Part shown: positions 60,746 through 64,000 of the stretch, in pieces | How positions within the stretch are numbered: position 1 is the first letter of the stretch | Layout of the letters: every line of letters begins with the position of its first letter | Assembly: GCA_031292515.1 (NCBI GenBank) | Contig: JARLGZ010000275.1 | Span: 1 to 64,000 of the forward strand | DNA: 64,000 nt | From: Puia sp. | GTDB taxonomy: Bacteria > Bacteroidota > Bacteroidia > Chitinophagales > Chitinophagaceae | Direction of reading: 5' to 3' | Made by a program: the position numbers and the translations under genes | Notes under the pieces: model-generated | Databases searched by the model: none | What the model was told of the DNA's origin: nothing | The model's input: the letters and a program-made list of their open reading frames with translations, nothing else

Positions 60746-60869
60746 AGGCGCAAAAATAACCTATTCCTCAATGTTCTGTATCTTGTGCTTGTTAATCAGC
60801 TATTAATGGGCGTAAAAACCTTGTTTATTGCGGGATTTACTATTCGAAACGCATGATTTGTGATTTGAT

Positions 60870-61355
60870 ATGAGTGATTTATTGCATAACTGGGAGAAGA
60901 AATCCGCCGAACATCAGAAACAGTACCGAAATTATCTGCAGCGCGCCGATAAAAATAAGGTGCTGAAACAGTTGCCGGCTTTGCATGAGGAGGCGTTCGG
61001 TAAAATAGACTGCCTGCAGTGCGCCAATTGCTGCAAAAACTATTCCCCGCGTTTCAAGACGCCTGATATCAAACGCATATCCAGGCACCTGCGGATGAAG
61101 GAAGGCGAGTTCATCGAAGAATACCTGGACCTGGACAAAGAAGGCGACTATGTGGTCAAGGGGACGCCCTGTCCCTTTTTAGGCGCCGGGAATGAATGCA
61201 GCATCTATGAAGAGCGTCCTTCCGATTGCCGGAGGTTTCCCTATACCGATGAAGACGTGCTTATAAAGAGACCCCAACTCACGCAGAAGAACAGTACCTT
61301 CTGCCCGATCGTTTACCATGTGCTGGAGCGGTTGATAGATGCGAATGGCCGCTAA
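60870..61355 (+). CDS. YkgJ-family cysteine-cluster protein
   Basis: This 161-residue protein has the YkgJ/UPF0153-type Cys pattern for a metal or iron-sulfur centre: CLQCANCC near residue 50, then CPFLGAGNECSIYEERPSDC, with CPIV near the end. The family has no firm function in bacteria. It is a single gene converging on the MFS gene, with its own start 124 bases from the hydroxylase gene upstream on the other strand. Confidence 0.92.
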   Translation: MSDLLHNWEKKSAEHQKQYRNYLQRADKNKVLKQLPALHEEAFGKIDCLQCANCCKNYSPRFKTPDIKRISRHLRMKEGEFIEEYLDLDKEGDYVVKGTPCPFLGAGNECSIYEERPSDCRRFPYTDEDVLIKRPQLTQKNSTFCPIVYHVLERLIDANGR

Positions 61356-61385
61356 ACAGAGGAACGCGAAAGAGCGCTTTAAACG

Positions 61386-62627
61386 CTAATACTGCATCTT
61401 TCGGAGACTCGGGGCTTTGAACCAGGTCACGATGACCACCCCGATCGTCATGCAACCGCCGAATACGACGGAGGGAATCACGCCGAGTATCCTGGCCATG
61501 ACTCCGCTCTCGAACTGCCCCAGTTCGTTGCTGGAATTGATAAACATTGAGCTGACGGAGGAAACGCGACCACGCATGATATCCGGCGTCTTCAGCTGGA
61601 GAATGGTACCGCGTATAATGACGCTGATTCCGTCCAGCATACCGCTTCCGAGAAGGGCTATAAAAGAGACAAGATACCAGTGAGAAAGCCCGAATAAAAT
61701 AATGAAGGCTCCGAAGCCGGCCACGGCATATAGCAGGATGAGACCCTGCCTCCGGCGAAGCGGCCATAGGGTCATGGCGAGGATCGTGGAAATGGAGCCC
61801 AGGTCGTCCGCAGCGTTCAGCCAGCCGAAGCCGACCGGGCCCACCTTCAGGATATCGGTGGCATAGACGGGGATCATCGCCACCGCGCCGCCGAAAAGGA
61901 CCGCGAAAAGATCCAGCGCCATCGCCCCCAGGACTTCCCGGGTCCTCACGACGAAGCGCAGCCCGTCTTTGATGCTGTCCCAGGTCTTTTTCTCCGAGCC
62001 GGTCAGCATGATCTGTTTGGGAGATACATGCAGAAAGAAAAAGATGGCGATAAGGACATACAAACTCACGATGCTGAAAGAAAACAGATAAGAGGTATGG
62101 GCGATCAGGAGACCTGCCGTGGCATGCCCGATCACCGAAGCGGAAAGCCATGCGCTTGAGTTGAGGGTTACGGCCCCGGGTAGTTGTTCCCGCGGAACGA
62201 TCTGCGCAACGATCGCATTCAGAGCGGGGCCTGCGAAGGCTCGGATCACCCCGGTGCAGAAAATGATAAAATAGATCAGCCATTGGATATAGCGGCTTCC
62301 CATTGTGTGCAAAACCGGTCCCGTAGAGAGCGTGATCAGACCTGCCACGCAGGCCAGGTAGAGAAAGGTCGTGTTCACCAGGAGTGCCCTTTTATCGCTT
62401 TTGTCGATCACATGGCCGGCATAGAGGGCGAGACAGAAGGCCGGCAGGAACCCAAACAGACCTATGAGGCCGATCGAAAACGCGTTATGGGTCATCTGGT
62501 AGATTCGCCATCCGATGATGGTTGTCACCATACGGAGAGCCATGATATAGAAAAAACGGGCGGATATAAAGAACCTGTATTCCCTGATACGAAGCACATC
62601 CAATGCGCTTCCCTTATCGTTATCCAT
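61386..62627 (-). CDS. MFS transporter, EntS-like
   Basis: This 413-residue membrane protein has about 12 helices and the MFS_3 layout of enterobactin-exporter-like proteins: FLPAFCLALYAGHVIDKSDK (motif A region), ITLSTGPVL, GVIRAFAGPALNAIVAQIVP and MRGRVSSVSSMFINSSNELG. Proton-driven export is likely; the substrate is unknown. It is the last gene of a probable folK, deoxynucleoside kinase, MFS cluster. Confidence 0.9.
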   Translation of the reverse strand: MDNDKGSALDVLRIREYRFFISARFFYIMALRMVTTIIGWRIYQMTHNAFSIGLIGLFGFLPAFCLALYAGHVIDKSDKRALLVNTTFLYLACVAGLITLSTGPVLHTMGSRYIQWLIYFIIFCTGVIRAFAGPALNAIVAQIVPREQLPGAVTLNSSAWLSASVIGHATAGLLIAHTSYLFSFSIVSLYVLIAIFFFLHVSPKQIMLTGSEKKTWDSIKDGLRFVVRTREVLGAMALDLFAVLFGGAVAMIPVYATDILKVGPVGFGWLNAADDLGSISTILAMTLWPLRRRQGLILLYAVAGFGAFIILFGLSHWYLVSFIALLGSGMLDGISVIIRGTILQLKTPDIMRGRVSSVSSMFINSSNELGQFESGVMARILGVIPSVVFGGCMTIGVVIVTWFKAPSLRKMQY

Positions 62628-62668
62628 GAATATTTTTTTTGCCCGTCTTCAGAATCTTCAGCATGTCT

Positions 62669-63310
62669 TCAGCCTTCCGAAGGCAGGGTAAAGTAATGAG
62701 GTCCCTCGCCGATGTCTGTCTCCAACGCGTCCAGTATGACTTTCAGGTGTTGCTGGTTTCCCAGGAAGTCGGCGTTCGAGGCATCGATAAAGAGGGTGCG
62801 GCTTTTGTGCTGCCTGATATAGCCGGTATACGTCTCCTGTATATTCAGCAGGTATTCGTTCGATATGGATTGTTCATAGGGGCGGTTCCTTTTACGGATA
62901 TTCTGCTGCAATTTGCCGATCGGAGCATGCAGGTAGATCAGGACATCGGGCTGTATAAGTTGCTGGTAGATGATATCGAATAACTTCTGGTACAGCCGGA
63001 ATTCGGGGTCCGGCAGGTTCACCTTTGCAAACAGCAGGCATTTTGTAAAAAGATAATCCGATATGGTGAGGCTATGGAAAAGATCGTTCATATGGACCAG
63101 CTCGTTCATCTGTTTGTAACGTTCGGCCATGAAGAACAATTCCAACGGGAAGGCATATTGCCGGGGATTCTCGTAAAAGTTTGCCAGAAACGGATTGTCG
63201 CCAAACTGTTCCAGTATGAGACGCGCGTTGTAATGTTTCGATAGGATGTGGGCGAGGGTTGTCTTGCCGGCCCCTATGTTGCCTTCTATTGCGATAAAAT
63301 GATACTTCAT
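62669..63310 (-). CDS. Deoxynucleoside kinase
   Basis: The predicted protein has 213 residues. Walker A IEGNIGAGKTTLAH, the ERYKQMNELVHMNDL region, the YLHAPIGKLQQNIRKRNRPYE motif (LID, with Arg residues) and a long C-terminal helix match the dCK/dGK deoxynucleoside-kinase family that salvages deoxyadenosine, deoxyguanosine or deoxycytidine. The start at 63310 (MKYHFIAIEG) is preferred over an ATG two codons upstream. It is followed by MFS and preceded by folK on the same strand. Confidence 0.93.
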   Translation of the reverse strand: MKYHFIAIEGNIGAGKTTLAHILSKHYNARLILEQFGDNPFLANFYENPRQYAFPLELFFMAERYKQMNELVHMNDLFHSLTISDYLFTKCLLFAKVNLPDPEFRLYQKLFDIIYQQLIQPDVLIYLHAPIGKLQQNIRKRNRPYEQSISNEYLLNIQETYTGYIRQHKSRTLFIDASNADFLGNQQHLKVILDALETDIGEGPHYFTLPSEG

Positions 63311-63336
63311 GTGCAATGCAAAGAAATGCTAAAGCA

Positions 63337-63831
63337 TCAAATTATAGACGGGATTTTTTTCACATCCAACCGGTCGGTGCATTCCAGAAGCAGTTCAGCG
63401 ATCGTTTTTTGCAGGATGGGATGCACATATGAGGAGGCGATCTCATTCATCGGCTCCAGCACAAAACGCCTGTTCTGCATTTCCGGATGGGGGATGATGA
63501 GCCCCGGCAGCCGGATACTATCGCGATTGAAAAAGATCATGTCTATGTCGATGATCCGGGGGCCATATTTTTCAAGCCTTTTACGGCCCATCATCTCCTC
63601 GATGCCAAGCAGGGTTTCCATAAGCGCGGGGGCCGGGAGAGCGGTTTCCAGCAGCAATGCCTGGTTCAGGAAGGCAGGTTGGTCCGTTTTGCCCCAGGCA
63701 GCCGTCTCGTACAGGGAAGAATGCAGGACCAGGGGCCCGCAGTAGGAGATAATATTCCGGCAAGCCCGGGCCAGTTCGTCCGCCCTTTCGCCCTCGTTGC
63801 CTCCTATCAGTAAATATGCCTTATTCGTCAT
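63337..63831 (-). CDS. folK: 2-amino-4-hydroxy-6-hydroxymethyldihydropteridine pyrophosphokinase
   Basis: FolK transfers pyrophosphate from ATP to the pterin in folate synthesis. The 164-residue sequence has NKAYLLIGGNEGERADELA at the start, SSLYETAAWGKTDQPAFLNQ, IDIDMIFF with the Mg-binding Asp residues and the HPEMQNRRFVLEPMNEIA segment. The length is normal. It is divergent from the gene at the right edge, within 63 bases. Confidence 0.95.
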   Translation of the reverse strand: MTNKAYLLIGGNEGERADELARACRNIISYCGPLVLHSSLYETAAWGKTDQPAFLNQALLLETALPAPALMETLLGIEEMMGRKRLEKYGPRIIDIDMIFFNRDSIRLPGLIIPHPEMQNRRFVLEPMNEIASSYVHPILQKTIAELLLECTDRLDVKKIPSII

Positions 63832-63894
63832 TGATTCCGTACATTCGTGCCCTCAAATATCTTTATTTTTGAACTTTGCATAAAATAACCTTTC

Positions 63895-64000
63895 ATGGGG
63901 GGCTTCTTTAAATCGTTTTTCGCGGCTTTGCTGGCATTGGTTGCATTCACGGTAGTCGTGGTGTTTGTGCTGCTGGGAATAGTGGGAGGCCTCGCTTCAT
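63895..64000 (+). CDS. sppA: Signal peptide peptidase SppA-like, N-terminal fragment
   Basis: Only the first 35 codons are inside the window. They give MGGFFKSFFAALLALVAFTV followed by more hydrophobic residues, a single membrane anchor as in SppA, an inner-membrane Ser/Lys protease that degrades cleaved signal peptides. The call rests on this anchor plus the frequent pairing of sppA with folK in Bacteroidota, so it is provisional. Confidence 0.55.
   Translation, partial: MGGFFKSFFAALLALVAFTVVVVFVLLGIVGGLAS

Overview
The window looks like a chromosomal segment of a Bacteroidota bacterium, most plausibly family Chitinophagaceae. The evidence is a SusC/SusD outer-membrane pair with a GH20 hexosaminidase, a GH95 fucosidase, many outer-membrane-type lipoproteins with Cys lipoboxes, DUF4197/DUF4397/DUF4399 proteins, single-chain glycine decarboxylase, a eukaryote-like NADP isocitrate dehydrogenase, and few strong Shine-Dalgarno sites. 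The family placement is inference; no rRNA is present. I saw no tRNA, rRNA, CRISPR array, transposase, phage gene or integrase.

Layout. 1-1554: a 7-bp tandem array, then the end of a molybdenum-cofactor operon (moaD, moaE, mobA). 1591-7110: GH95 fucosidase, icd, and two tandem Crp/Fnr paralogues. 7161-9892: manganese/iron homeostasis, with an Nramp transporter fused to a universal-stress domain, its DtxR/MntR-type repressor and a double-palindrome operator. 10006-17406: a lipoprotein, a short glucan-phosphorylase-like enzyme lacking the PLP lysine, a MuiA-family protein containing a TonB-plug-like insert, and an SPFH protein with a four-fold repeated N-terminus. 17567-26705: housekeeping and envelope genes (FKBP isomerase, DUF4197, MFS, RlmK, M28 peptidase, ABC-F, YceI). 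26898-33347: regulators and small operons (ECF sigma with a miniature nitroreductase-like protein, outer-membrane barrel, START protein with AraC regulator, MarR, SDR with EXPERA protein, DeoR).

33525-46209 is the main accessory locus: a divergent DeoR regulator, SusC, SusD, GH20 hexosaminidase, GntP permease, RidA, PfkB-type sugar kinase, M19 dipeptidase, and a convergent phosphonatase-like HAD. It reads as capture, trimming, import and catabolism of an amino-sugar or glycopeptide compound. 46412-64000: lipoproteins, OmpA, lactonase, cold-shock protein, nitroreductase, DUF4399 and DUF4397 lipoproteins, fatty-acid desaturase, a beta-helix protein, gcvP, a fatty-acid-hydroxylase-family protein, a YkgJ-type protein, MFS, deoxynucleoside kinase, folK and the start of sppA.

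The most unusual window-wide feature is short repetitive DNA. An AGTGAGT-type heptamer array, or its decayed form, directly follows the stop codons of several genes and also lies, in antisense, inside gcvP. Elsewhere the last codons plus stop codon of a gene are duplicated two or three times just downstream. Low-complexity peptide inserts in several conserved enzymes may come from the same process.
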